A stretch of 11,715 nucleotides of DNA from CAYOXD01 sp964407825 (GTDB lineage Bacteria; Desulfobacterota; Desulfobacteria; Desulfobacterales; JAFDDL01): NCBI GenBank assembly GCA_964407825.1, contig CAYOXD010000101.1, positions 1 to 11,715 of the forward strand, in the 5' to 3' direction. Below are positions 1-6,420 of this stretch, one piece after another. A program made the translations under genes and the position numbers. Position 1 is the stretch's first letter. Each line of letters begins with the position of its first letter. The notes under the pieces were generated by a model. That model did not search any database and was not told where the DNA came from. It saw only the letters and a list, made by a program, of their open reading frames with translations.

Positions 1-3
1 GCC

Positions 4-87
4 CGATATCTGCGTTGCGCGAAAAATTTAATCCTCGGAATATCAACCATATGCCTGCGGTTAAATTTTTCGTGCGCCTTGATCTCG
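4..87. repeat. Imperfect inverted repeat / probable dispersed non-coding element, left part cut by window edge
   Basis: The core arms GAAAAATTTAA (21-31) and TTAAATTTTTC (61-71) are perfect inverted copies. The similarity continues outward through GCGC (17-20 against 74-77) and more loosely to about 4 and 87 (CGATATC against GATCTCG). The loop 32-60 contains the palindrome CATATG. No open reading frame with a ribosome-binding site covers this stretch. There is no T-run placed like that of an intrinsic terminator. It may be one copy of a dispersed repeat that continues to the left of the window and perhaps to about position 120 on the right; this is inference, because only one copy is visible here. 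Confidence 0.55.
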
Positions 88-200
88 ACCCAATTTGCCT
101 ATTTATGGATGGACACTAGATAGCTCCAGGTTCGACAATGGCGTAGTTTTTGCTGTCATGTGGGATATGAAACGTTCATTATGAAGTTCAAAACCCGAAC

Positions 201-206
201 GAGGAG
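201..206 (+). promoter_or_regulatory. Ribosome-binding site of the ZU5-like gene
   Basis: GAGGAG lies five bases upstream of the ATG at 212. It decides the reading frame here, because overlapping open frames on both strands lack such a site. No convincing -35/-10 promoter pair is visible between 88 and 200; a weak TTCGAC (131-136) with TGTCAT (154-159) is the best candidate. Confidence 0.7.
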
Positions 207-211
207 ATCCC

Positions 212-649
212 ATGATTCAGATCCATGCACTTCCGGCAGGCGCCCTCCCTCCGAGCCCCCTATCCTTCTCCCGGCCGATGCCAACCGCCGCCGTAATCGG
301 CCCGGAAGGCGGCACCCTTCGGGTTTCCGATCCGGCCAGCCCGATTCGGGGGACGAGCCTGCACATCCCTCCCGGCGCACTGGCAACCCCCACCCACATC
401 CAAATCCAGGTAGGCGCCCATGCCTGTTCCTTCGGACTTACCCCAACCGTCAAGATCTCCCCGGAAGGCCTCCGGTTCAAGTACCCGGTGGAAATCAGGG
501 TGCCCATCGACGGCAGCCACCTGGCAGATCCGGACATCACCATGACCTGCTACACATACAACGAATCGGACGACCGTTGGCTGCGGCAGGAGGACGGCAT
601 GGTGAATGCTGAAAACGGGGTGGCAACCTGCCGTCTGGAGCACCTGTAA
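212..649 (+). CDS. Small standalone ZU5-like domain protein
   Basis: This is a 145-residue protein with no recognisable enzyme motif. Residues about 27-105 resemble a prokaryotic ZU5 domain. They start with a GPEGGTLRV strand, followed by the hallmark LHIPPGAL turn-strand (about 51-58), a THIQIQV strand, and then SPEGLRFKYPVEIRVPI (about 83-99), the usual SPEGL...P(V/I).I.(V/I)P ending. A short charged, tyrosine- and tryptophan-containing tail follows. ZU5 domains are beta-sandwich protein-protein interaction modules. In bacteria they usually sit in larger secreted or surface proteins, but here the domain is almost the whole protein, and the N-terminus shows no clear signal peptide or membrane segment. 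The start is supported by GAGGAG at 201-206, five bases before the ATG. The gene stands alone, with non-coding sequence on both sides, and its function is unknown. Coding status is fairly secure; the ZU5 assignment is by pattern only. Confidence 0.72.
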   Translation: MIQIHALPAGALPPSPLSFSRPMPTAAVIGPEGGTLRVSDPASPIRGTSLHIPPGALATPTHIQIQVGAHACSFGLTPTVKISPEGLRFKYPVEIRVPIDGSHLADPDITMTCYTYNESDDRWLRQEDGMVNAENGVATCRLEHL

Positions 650-828
650 GGCTCCATTCGCCACATACGGCTGCTTTCCCGTTAGAGGCCCTTGGGTGTG
701 AGTTTGGCGCGGACGGAAGCTGAAATCCGGCGCCCCTCCCCGCGCAGCGGCATTGGGCTACATGCGATGCCCTGTCCAGCCACAGAAATGGCCTTGAAAA
801 ATGGATGGGAAGCTGCGAAGAAGGGCCC

Positions 829-1611
829 ATGGTATCCATTCTGACCCTCAACCTCAGATTCGGCCTGGCCCAGGACGGACCGGACGACTGGCAGATGCGG
901 AAAAAGAGCCTGCGGGATCTGCTGGGCCAGTATGCCGCTGACTTCGCCGGATTCCAGGAGGCCAATGATTTCCAGATCGACTACCTGGCGGATGCCCTGC
1001 CGGACTATGGGTATATCGGCCGTCGCATCCCTGCACCGGCCTTCTGGCAGAGCAACGTCATCTTTTTCCGAAAAGGATGGCAGTGTGTGCATGGGGATCA
1101 TTTTTTCCTGAGCCCCACGCCGGACATCCCCAGCCGGTTTCGTGACAGCCGCTGGCCGCGGCAATGCACCGTGGGGATGTTTCAGAGGGGAGGTGATCGA
1201 GTCATCTGCATCAACACCCACCTGGATTTTGACCCGGCCGTCCAGGCCGCCTCGGTCCGCATCATTCTGGAGCGCATCAGCGGTTTGCCCGCTGAGGTGC
1301 CGGTCATCCTGTTCGGTGACTTCAACGCCAAGCCGGGCAGTGCCTGCCACCGGATCCTGACCGGTAACGCCCCCGAACGGCCCAGCGGCACGCGGATTTT
1401 CCAGGATGTTTTCTGCCGGCCCTACCCGGCAACCTATCACGGATTCACGGGAAAGACCGATGGGGACCATATCGACTGGATCCTGTACAACGGCGCCCTG
1501 GCCCCCACCTCCTGCGCCGCGATACAGCAGGTATTCGACGGACGCTATCCGTCGGATCACTACCCCCTCTTCGCTACCTTCGATCTATCCCCCGGCGCCC
1601 CGTCCCCTTGA
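829..1611 (+). CDS. Endonuclease/exonuclease/phosphatase (EEP) superfamily protein
   Basis: This 260-residue protein has the full series of EEP-fold metal-dependent phosphodiesterase motifs. They are TLNLR with N8, FQEA with the metal-binding E44, an INTHLDF motif in the middle, FGDFNA (catalytic Asp and Asn), HIDWIL, and the C-terminal SDHYP carrying the Asp-His pair. The superfamily includes AP endonucleases, DNase I-like enzymes, sphingomyelinases and inositol phosphatases. The NTHLDF/GDFNA/SDHYP style resembles the uncharacterised bacterial endonuclease/exonuclease/phosphatase group more than exodeoxyribonuclease III, and the substrate cannot be assigned. There is no signal peptide, so the protein is probably cytoplasmic. 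I chose ATG 829 because GAAGAAGGG lies just before it and MVSILTLNLR is the normal beginning of the fold; an in-frame ATG at 805 would add eight residues. The last 38 bases overlap the convergent SAM hydrolase gene. Confidence 0.9.
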   Translation: MVSILTLNLRFGLAQDGPDDWQMRKKSLRDLLGQYAADFAGFQEANDFQIDYLADALPDYGYIGRRIPAPAFWQSNVIFFRKGWQCVHGDHFFLSPTPDIPSRFRDSRWPRQCTVGMFQRGGDRVICINTHLDFDPAVQAASVRIILERISGLPAEVPVILFGDFNAKPGSACHRILTGNAPERPSGTRIFQDVFCRPYPATYHGFTGKTDGDHIDWILYNGALAPTSCAAIQQVFDGRYPSDHYPLFATFDLSPGAPSP

Positions 1612-2410
1612 CCCAAACCCGGACCGTATCCCCCCTGGAAACCGAAAAACGGATCTTGGCGCTGCCCTGGTTGACGGAAATCTCGAGGGTTCCCCGGCTA
1701 CCGATGATGGCCAGGGGCTCCCCCGGGGTCACCGCCGCGTAGGAGCCGGCAAGTCCAGAAAGGCGCTCCTGTCCAACCTGGATCGTCATGTCCGGCGGCT
1801 CCCGGTGGCCGGAGAGGCCCAGGAGGGCGGCATCGAGGTTGGTCACCAGGTTCCCGAACCGGTCAATGTCGATGACATGGCCGATCCACCCGCCCCTGCC
1901 GAAACGCCGGGGGATGGGCAGATCGAGACGCATCAGGCTCTCGGGAGAAATGTCGGGCCCCAGCCGATGGAGCGGCACCCCCCTTGCCAGATGCGCCGCC
2001 ACGGGTGCAAATATGTCGCGGCCGTGGAAGGTAGTGCTGACATCGGAAAGAAACAAATCGGAATTTTCCACCGTTACGGCGGCATGAACGGAGACCTTTT
2101 CCAGCACCCGGGTCAACACCCCATTGTCCGGCACCAGAAAAAGATGATGGTCCGCTTCGATGGCGAGGATCCGCCGCTGCCCCCCCACACCGGGGTCCAC
2201 CACCACCGCATGGATGGTCCCCCTGGGGAAATAGGCGTAGGCCGAGTCGATGAGATAGGCGGCCTGGACCAGGTCCTGGGGGGACACCTGATGGGAGATG
2301 TCCACAATCCGGGCATCCGGTGCCACCGAGAGGATCACCCCCTTCATGATCCCCACATAGGCATCGTCTATACCGAAATCGGTCAACAGCGTTATGATGG
2401 GCTCCGGCAT
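1574..2410 (-). CDS. S-adenosyl-L-methionine hydrolase (adenosine-forming), DUF62 / SAM hydroxide adenosyltransferase family
   Basis: This 278-residue protein belongs to the family related to fluorinase and chlorinase, whose common members use a water-derived hydroxide to split SAM into adenosine and methionine. It opens with ITLLTDFG (residues 6-13) and continues with VDPGVGGQRR (71-80), VPDNGVL (93-99) and TFHGRDIFAP (127-136). D72, R79 and H129 match the conserved Asp-Arg-His triad of the hydrolases. The halogenases instead carry a specialised halide-binding loop, which I do not see here. The length is normal for the family and the protein is likely cytoplasmic. It is the last gene of the minus-strand block, 212 bases after ruvB, with an inverted-repeat pair filling much of the gap. 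Its ribosome-binding site (AAAGGGG, about 2418-2424 on the complement) coincides with the end of one repeat arm. The stop codon lies inside the convergent EEP gene. Confidence 0.9.
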   Translation of the reverse strand: MPEPIITLLTDFGIDDAYVGIMKGVILSVAPDARIVDISHQVSPQDLVQAAYLIDSAYAYFPRGTIHAVVVDPGVGGQRRILAIEADHHLFLVPDNGVLTRVLEKVSVHAAVTVENSDLFLSDVSTTFHGRDIFAPVAAHLARGVPLHRLGPDISPESLMRLDLPIPRRFGRGGWIGHVIDIDRFGNLVTNLDAALLGLSGHREPPDMTIQVGQERLSGLAGSYAAVTPGEPLAIIGSRGTLEISVNQGSAKIRFSVSRGDTVRVWVKGTGRRGIDRR

Positions 2411-2417
2411 AGCCCTG

Positions 2418-2459
2418 CCCCTTTCGTTGCCGTTTAGTCGTTGTCGTTGTCGGGATCGA
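2418..2459. repeat. TCGTTG-type repeat arm abutting the SAM hydrolase start
   Basis: On the plus strand this contains CTTTCGTTGCCG, then TCGTTGTCGTTGTCG (2438-2452), then GGATCGA. The segment 2438-2459 pairs with 2566-2587 at 20 of 22 positions. Read on the complement, the arm finishes in GGCAACGAAAGGGG, seven bases before the SAM hydrolase ATG, so the arm includes that gene's Shine-Dalgarno-like stretch. Confidence 0.8.
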
Positions 2460-2565
2460 GATCGAGAAAGATTTCAGTGGTCGGACCGAGGCGCAACCCG
2501 ACACCCTTTTTGCCATCGACAGCGGGCAACCATCCGGCTGCAGTTAACCAAATGGCCTCTGTTTT

Positions 2566-2587
2566 TCGATTACGACAACGACAACGA
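2566..2587. repeat. Inverted partner arm downstream of ruvB
   Basis: This arm reads TCGATTACGACAACGAC followed by AACGA. Its reverse complement matches 2438-2459 at 20 of 22 positions, with a 106-base spacer. It lies 35 bases beyond the ruvB stop codon on the minus strand. In a transcript running from ruvB into the SAM hydrolase gene the two arms could pair, although the spacer is long. Confidence 0.8.
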
Positions 2588-2622
2588 TGGGGACTTGTGG
2601 GGAGGCTACCGAATAGGCATCC

Positions 2623-3678
2623 TCAAAACATCTGTTCCTGTTTCCCCCTTCCCCCCGGGAGGCGGCCCAAATGCCGATAGGCACGCTCCGCCGCCTTCCG
2701 GCCCGAGGAGGTCCGGAAGACAAACCCGATCTTCAAAAGATAGGGCTCCACCACGTCCACCAGGGTATCGGCCTCCTCCTGCAGGGTGGCGGCAATGGCC
2801 TCGATCCCCACGGGCCCGCCGCGGTAAAAATCGATAATGGTTGTGAGGTACCGCCGGTCGAGACGGGTCAGCCCCATCTCATCCACCCCCTCCAGCAGAA
2901 GCGCCGCTGAGACCATCTCGGGGGTGATGGTCCCGTCACCTCGGACCTGGGAGTAATCCCGGACCCGTTTCAGCAGACGATTGACGATCCGGGGCGTCCC
3001 CCGGGACCGCCGGGCCAGGTCCCCGGCAGCATTCTCGTCGATCCGGGTGCCCAGCAGAGCGGCCGAACGCAAGGTGATCCGTACGAGTTCCTCCTGGTCG
3101 TAAAAGTCGAGGTTCCTGAAGAGCCCGAAGCGGTCCCGGAGGGGAGCGGAAAGGAGTCCCACCCGGGTGGTGGCGCCCACCAGGGTAAAGCGGCGCAGCT
3201 GGTAGCGGTGGCTTCTGGCATGAACTCCCTTGTCAAAGACGAAATCCACGGCGAAATCCTCCATGGCCGGATAAAGGAACTCCTCCACCGCTTTGGGGGT
3301 GCGGTGAATCTCATCGATGAACAATACGTCAGAGTCTTCCAGGTGGGTCAGGATGCCGATGAGATCGCCCCCCTTTTCCAGGGCCGGACCCGAGGTGACG
3401 GTAAGCCTGCCCCCCATTTCATTGGCGATGATGTGGGCAAGGGTGGTCTTTCCCAGGCCCGGAGGGCCATGGAACAGCACGTGGTCTAGGGGCTCTGCCC
3501 GCTTCAGCGCGGCTTCGATGGCGATCTTGAGGGTCTCCACCACGTCCCCCTGGCCGATGTACTCCGAGAGCCGCTCCGGACGCAGGGACTGAATCTCCGG
3601 TTCCTGATCCACCGCCAGGCGCTGACCGGCCAGAATTCCCTGGTCCACCTGAAACCGGGTCAGCATCTCATCGCTCAT
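2623..3678 (-). CDS. ruvB: Holliday junction branch migration ATPase RuvB
   Basis: This 351-residue AAA+ motor forms hexameric rings that pump DNA through the RuvA-bound Holliday junction. All expected elements are present: the N-terminal LRPERLSEYIGQ signature (32-43), Walker A GPPGLGKTT (71-79), Walker B LFIDEI (119-124), sensor 1 GATTR (168-172), arginine finger in RDRFG (181-185), sensor 2 GTPR (227-230) and a C-terminal winged helix ending in RTSSGRKAAERAYRHLG. The segment after the Walker B motif (VDFVFDKGVHARSHRYQLRR) differs from the usual enterobacterial sequence, but the core is intact. The start ATG overlaps the ruvA stop by four bases (ATGA), indicating translational coupling. The length is normal. 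Confidence 0.97.
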   Translation of the reverse strand: MSDEMLTRFQVDQGILAGQRLAVDQEPEIQSLRPERLSEYIGQGDVVETLKIAIEAALKRAEPLDHVLFHGPPGLGKTTLAHIIANEMGGRLTVTSGPALEKGGDLIGILTHLEDSDVLFIDEIHRTPKAVEEFLYPAMEDFAVDFVFDKGVHARSHRYQLRRFTLVGATTRVGLLSAPLRDRFGLFRNLDFYDQEELVRITLRSAALLGTRIDENAAGDLARRSRGTPRIVNRLLKRVRDYSQVRGDGTITPEMVSAALLLEGVDEMGLTRLDRRYLTTIIDFYRGGPVGIEAIAATLQEEADTLVDVVEPYLLKIGFVFRTSSGRKAAERAYRHLGRLPGGRGKQEQMF

Positions 3679-4298
3679 GGGGCCCTCTCCCCTCTATAGA
3701 CCTCATCGAACAGCTCTTCCGGGCTCGACAGGCCCGGGTTGCGGGCGAAGGCATCGGCAATCATTTTTTTAGCATCGGCCGCCCGGTGACCGAGCTGTTC
3801 CACCAGCACCGACAGCACCGGTTCCATGATGTCGGCGGATGCCGGAGCCAACGGCACCGCCGGCTCGGATGGACTGGATGCGACGAAACGCTCGAGTTTT
3901 CCCTGAAGGCTGGCGACAATCTTCTGGGCCGTCCGGCTGCCGATCCCCTTGAGATTGCTGAGCAACGCGATGTCCTTGGATTCAATGGCGCGGGCGATGT
4001 CCTGTATGGGCAGGGTGAGCGCTTTTACGGCTTTCAGGGGACCGATGGCGTCGACCGTTATGAACATCTGAAAAAATTCTTTTTCATCCTCGTTATGGAA
4101 CCCGATCAGGACCGGTTTGGGCTGGCGCTCAGTCTGGTGATAATAGATGAAAAGGGACAATTCCTCCTTCTCCTGGAGGCCGGAAACAGCGCTCATCACC
4201 GTCGGCGGCAGCAGAATCTCATAGCCCACCTGATTGACCAGCAGCAGGATGCGGTCGGACTCGCTTTTAAGAAGGGTTCCTCGAAGGTATCCGATCAT
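3675..4298 (-). CDS. ruvA: Holliday junction-binding protein RuvA
   Basis: This 207-residue protein binds four-way junctions as a tetramer and recruits RuvB. Residues 1-65 form the OB-fold domain, starting MIGYLRG as in most RuvA proteins. Residues about 71-135 hold the two helix-hairpin-helix motifs (ITVDAIGPLKAVKAL and LSNLKGIGSRTAQKIV). A proline- and alanine-rich linker (about 141-156) leads to the C-terminal three-helix domain III that contacts RuvB. The first hairpin reads DAIGP where many homologues have SGVGP. The gene begins 18 bases after the ruvC stop, with only a weak Shine-Dalgarno sequence, and ends overlapping ruvB by four bases. Translation is therefore probably coupled along ruvC-ruvA-ruvB. 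Confidence 0.96.
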   Translation of the reverse strand: MIGYLRGTLLKSESDRILLLVNQVGYEILLPPTVMSAVSGLQEKEELSLFIYYHQTERQPKPVLIGFHNEDEKEFFQMFITVDAIGPLKAVKALTLPIQDIARAIESKDIALLSNLKGIGSRTAQKIVASLQGKLERFVASSPSEPAVPLAPASADIMEPVLSVLVEQLGHRAADAKKMIADAFARNPGLSSPEELFDEVYRGERAP

Positions 4299-4316
4299 AA
4301 CACTTGACGCGCAGGC

Positions 4317-4817
4317 TCAGGCCCCATACCGATAAAGCCCGATCAGCGCAATGGCCAGGGCATCGGAGGCATGAAAGGGACGGATGGGGGTCCGGCAGTT
4401 CAATGTATGCCTCACGGCGGCTTCCAGCTGCTCCTTACTGGCATTCCCGTTCCCTGTCAACACCTGCTTGATCTCCCGAACGGGCACCTCCTTCACGGGA
4501 ATGGCGCTGTGGCTGGCGGCCAGCAGAACGGAACCGGACACCTTCCCCAGGGTGATGCCGGACTTGGGGTATTTCCCCAGGGAAAAGATGTCCTCCACGA
4601 TCATCATGTCCGGGGATTCTTCCTTGATGATGGATTGCAGCCGAGTGAAAATAAGATGCAGGCGCTGAGCGGTCTCCTCCGAGGCACGGGTATGAATACT
4701 GCCGTATGCGAACCGGTCCACCCGCCGGCCCCACCCGCTGACGATCCCGACGCCGGTGTCGGCAAGTCCTGGATCAATGCCGATGATCGTGATTTGCCGG
4801 GTTGCTTTGGAGCGCAT
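4317..4817 (-). CDS. ruvC: Holliday junction resolvase RuvC
   Basis: This 166-residue endonuclease nicks Holliday junctions symmetrically, working with RuvAB. The RNase H-like fold is clear: IIGIDPGLADTGVG carries D15, MMIVEDIF carries E75, and the C-terminal HASDALAIAL carries H149 and D152. The third acidic position is a histidine, as in Thermus thermophilus RuvC, rather than the Asp of the E. coli enzyme. An N-terminal extension of about eight residues (MRSKATRQ) precedes the usual start of the fold. There is no strong Shine-Dalgarno sequence before ATG 4817. The gene starts only 23 bases after the cpoB stop, so it may depend on read-through and reinitiation from tol-pal translation. The gap holds a small AGCCG-CTT-CGGCT hairpin. 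Confidence 0.95.
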   Translation of the reverse strand: MRSKATRQITIIGIDPGLADTGVGIVSGWGRRVDRFAYGSIHTRASEETAQRLHLIFTRLQSIIKEESPDMMIVEDIFSLGKYPKSGITLGKVSGSVLLAASHSAIPVKEVPVREIKQVLTGNGNASKEQLEAAVRHTLNCRTPIRPFHASDALAIALIGLYRYGA

Positions 4818-4840
4818 GAAAGGATATGAGCCGAAGCGGC

Positions 4841-5719
4841 TTAATGGAAGCCGCTCAACTCTTTCCGGGCGATTTTCGCCTCGTTGGATTTCGGATATTT
4901 CCGAATCATTTCCTTCAGGATGAGACGGGCACTGGCTTTCTCCTTCAGGTTGAAAAAGGCCAGCCCCTGTTTCAGCAGCGCCGCGGGAACCTTGTTCCCG
5001 TTCGGATATCGCTCGATAACCTTCTGGTATTCCATGATGGCCTTTTTATACCACTTTTCCCGGTAGTAGATTTCGCCGATCCAGAACTGGGCGTTATCGG
5101 CAATCTTCGATTTCGGAAAGCGCTTCAGAAATTCAAGAAACTGTTCCCTGGCAACCTCGAATTGGCCCCTGTCAAATGCCTGCCTGGCAGAGCTGTACAG
5201 CTCATTTTCCGGCAGCTTCTTCTGGGACGCGGCCTTTTTTTCTACGGATCCGGATGGTTGAATGCCATTTTCGGAAGGCTCCAAATTGAGATATTGATCG
5301 ATCTGCGCGATGCGCTCTCGGTTTTGGCGACCCGTTTCCTCGATCCGATTCAGACGGTTTTCCTTATCCTGTGCGATGTTGGCGGCGCTGGAACGGCTCT
5401 TTTCGATGGAGTAATCGGCCTCCTCGAGTTTTCCCGTCACCACCTGGAGATCCTTGCGCAACTGATCCACAGTGGCCGACAAGGTGGCGGTGTCCCCGCG
5501 GATCCCCTGTTGCGACTGATTACTGGTTTTCCTGTACGCGTCCAGCTCAGAACGTATCTGCTTCGTTTTTTCCTGCGTGGCATTCAGCTTCGTTGAAAGA
5601 TCCGCGTTCTGGCGCTCCAGTTGGTCCACCCGCCAGGCAAGCCTGTTCATATCCGCAATCGGCGCACACCCCGCCACGCTCAAAACACACAACATAGTGA
5701 TAATATGTCTTATTTTCAT
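4841..5719 (-). CDS. cpoB: Cell division coordinator CpoB / Tol-Pal system protein YbgF, lipoprotein form
   Basis: This 292-residue envelope protein begins with a lipoprotein signal, MKIRHIITMLCVLSVAGC, with lipobox VAGC and lipidated C18. A long coiled coil follows (about residues 22-145, rich in Q, E, K and L, the trimerisation region in the family). After a short polar linker come three TPR-like repeats at about 173-204, 210-241 and 247-278, each ending in a F/YP.S/G-type turn (KRFPKS, ERYPNG, RKYPKS). CpoB connects Tol-Pal with peptidoglycan synthesis at the septum; the E. coli form is soluble and periplasmic, whereas this one appears membrane-anchored. An upstream in-frame ATG (5767) would place 16 unsuitable residues before the signal peptide and was rejected. 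The gene follows pal after an 81-base gap containing a hairpin. Confidence 0.92.
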   Translation of the reverse strand: MKIRHIITMLCVLSVAGCAPIADMNRLAWRVDQLERQNADLSTKLNATQEKTKQIRSELDAYRKTSNQSQQGIRGDTATLSATVDQLRKDLQVVTGKLEEADYSIEKSRSSAANIAQDKENRLNRIEETGRQNRERIAQIDQYLNLEPSENGIQPSGSVEKKAASQKKLPENELYSSARQAFDRGQFEVAREQFLEFLKRFPKSKIADNAQFWIGEIYYREKWYKKAIMEYQKVIERYPNGNKVPAALLKQGLAFFNLKEKASARLILKEMIRKYPKSNEAKIARKELSGFH

Positions 5720-5742
5720 GGCGTCGCACCCATCGGCCAGCC

Positions 5743-5787
5743 GGAAAGCCCCGCCCCCCCCTCTCACGGGGCAGCGGTGGGCTTTCC
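5743..5787. other. Strong intergenic hairpin between pal and cpoB
   Basis: GGAAAGCCC (5743-5751) and GGGCTTTCC (5779-5787) are perfect inverted copies. Between them a C-run and a GGGG (5768-5771) allow further inner pairing. On the minus strand no T-run follows, so it does not look like an intrinsic terminator for pal. It may instead slow or block 3' exonucleases and set the pal/cpoB expression ratio; that role is inference. Confidence 0.65.
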
Positions 5788-5800
5788 AGTCTTTGTTTAC

Positions 5801-6397
5801 CTATTGAAGTACAAAATGGTCACGTCTGTTTTTCGCCCATGCCGCTTCGTTGTGCGCCGGATCCAGGGGTTTTTCCTCGCCAAAGCTGACGGTGGTCATC
5901 CGATCGGCGGCAATCCCGAGGGTCACCAGAAAATTCTTTGCGGCCTGGGCGCGACGCTCCCCAAGGGCGAGGTTATAGGCGTTGCTGCCCCGCTCATCGC
6001 AGTTGCCCTGAATCTGCACGTGGGCATTCGGGTTGGCCATGAGCCATTGGGCCTTATCCTTCAGCAGGTCCTGGGCGTTCATGCTCAGGGTATCACTGTC
6101 AAAATCAAAGTGAACGTCGTCGTTCAAGAAATGGGTCTTGGCCGCCATCTTTGCCTGCTCGGCGGCCTGCTGGGCCTCCAGAGTCTGCTCCTGCAACTTC
6201 TGCTGCTCAGCCAGGCGTTGCTGCCGCTCCATTTCGGCCTTCTGCTTCGCCTGCTGTTCGGCTGCCGCCTGCATCGCCGCCTGTTGCTCGGACATGCTCG
6301 GCTGGGACTGAACCTCTTTCTTCGTGCATGATACGGTCACCAATAAACTAGGGATCACCAACAACAGAACCGCATATTTCAACATTGTTTTGTGCAT
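5801..6397 (-). CDS. pal: Peptidoglycan-associated lipoprotein Pal
   Basis: This 198-residue outer-membrane lipoprotein has a signal sequence ending in LLVTVSC, which makes C24 the lipidated residue; the Thr at -3 is less common but tolerated. Residues 36-87 form an unusually long Gln/Ala/Glu-rich helical linker. Residues about 95-198 are the OmpA-like peptidoglycan-binding domain, with VHFDFDSDTL, IQGNCDERGSNAYNLALGERRA (split across about 129-150) and a final NRRDHF. The conserved Asp and Arg of this domain bind diaminopimelate in peptidoglycan. Pal also binds TolB and is mobilised to the septum. ATG 6397 is chosen because AGGAGGGA precedes it directly. An upstream frame extension would overlap tolB and has no signal peptide. 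Confidence 0.96.
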   Translation of the reverse strand: MHKTMLKYAVLLLVIPSLLVTVSCTKKEVQSQPSMSEQQAAMQAAAEQQAKQKAEMERQQRLAEQQKLQEQTLEAQQAAEQAKMAAKTHFLNDDVHFDFDSDTLSMNAQDLLKDKAQWLMANPNAHVQIQGNCDERGSNAYNLALGERRAQAAKNFLVTLGIAADRMTTVSFGEEKPLDPAHNEAAWAKNRRDHFVLQ

Positions 6398-6420
6398 TGC
6401 TCCCTCCTGCTTGAATTGGG

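Noticed and set aside
805..828. Upstream ATG for the EEP gene
   Set aside because: It adds MGSCEEGP before the normal fold start and has no well-placed ribosome-binding site; ATG 829 has GAAGAAGGG before it.
682..1560. A long open frame on the minus strand opposite the EEP gene
   Set aside because: It lacks a ribosome-binding site and recognisable domains, and its composition is that of the complement of the well-supported EEP gene, whose catalytic motifs are all intact.
1406..2437. A long plus-strand open frame opposite the SAM hydrolase gene
   Set aside because: It is low-complexity and Pro/Arg/Gly-rich, starts inside the EEP gene, has no family motifs, and runs against a clearly conserved enzyme on the other strand.
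5720..5767. Longer N-terminus for CpoB
   Set aside because: It would bury the clear lipoprotein signal behind 16 Gly/Arg-rich residues and overlap the intergenic hairpin.
5743..5787. Intrinsic terminator for pal
   Set aside because: No T-run follows the hairpin in the direction of transcription, and cpoB belongs functionally with the upstream genes.
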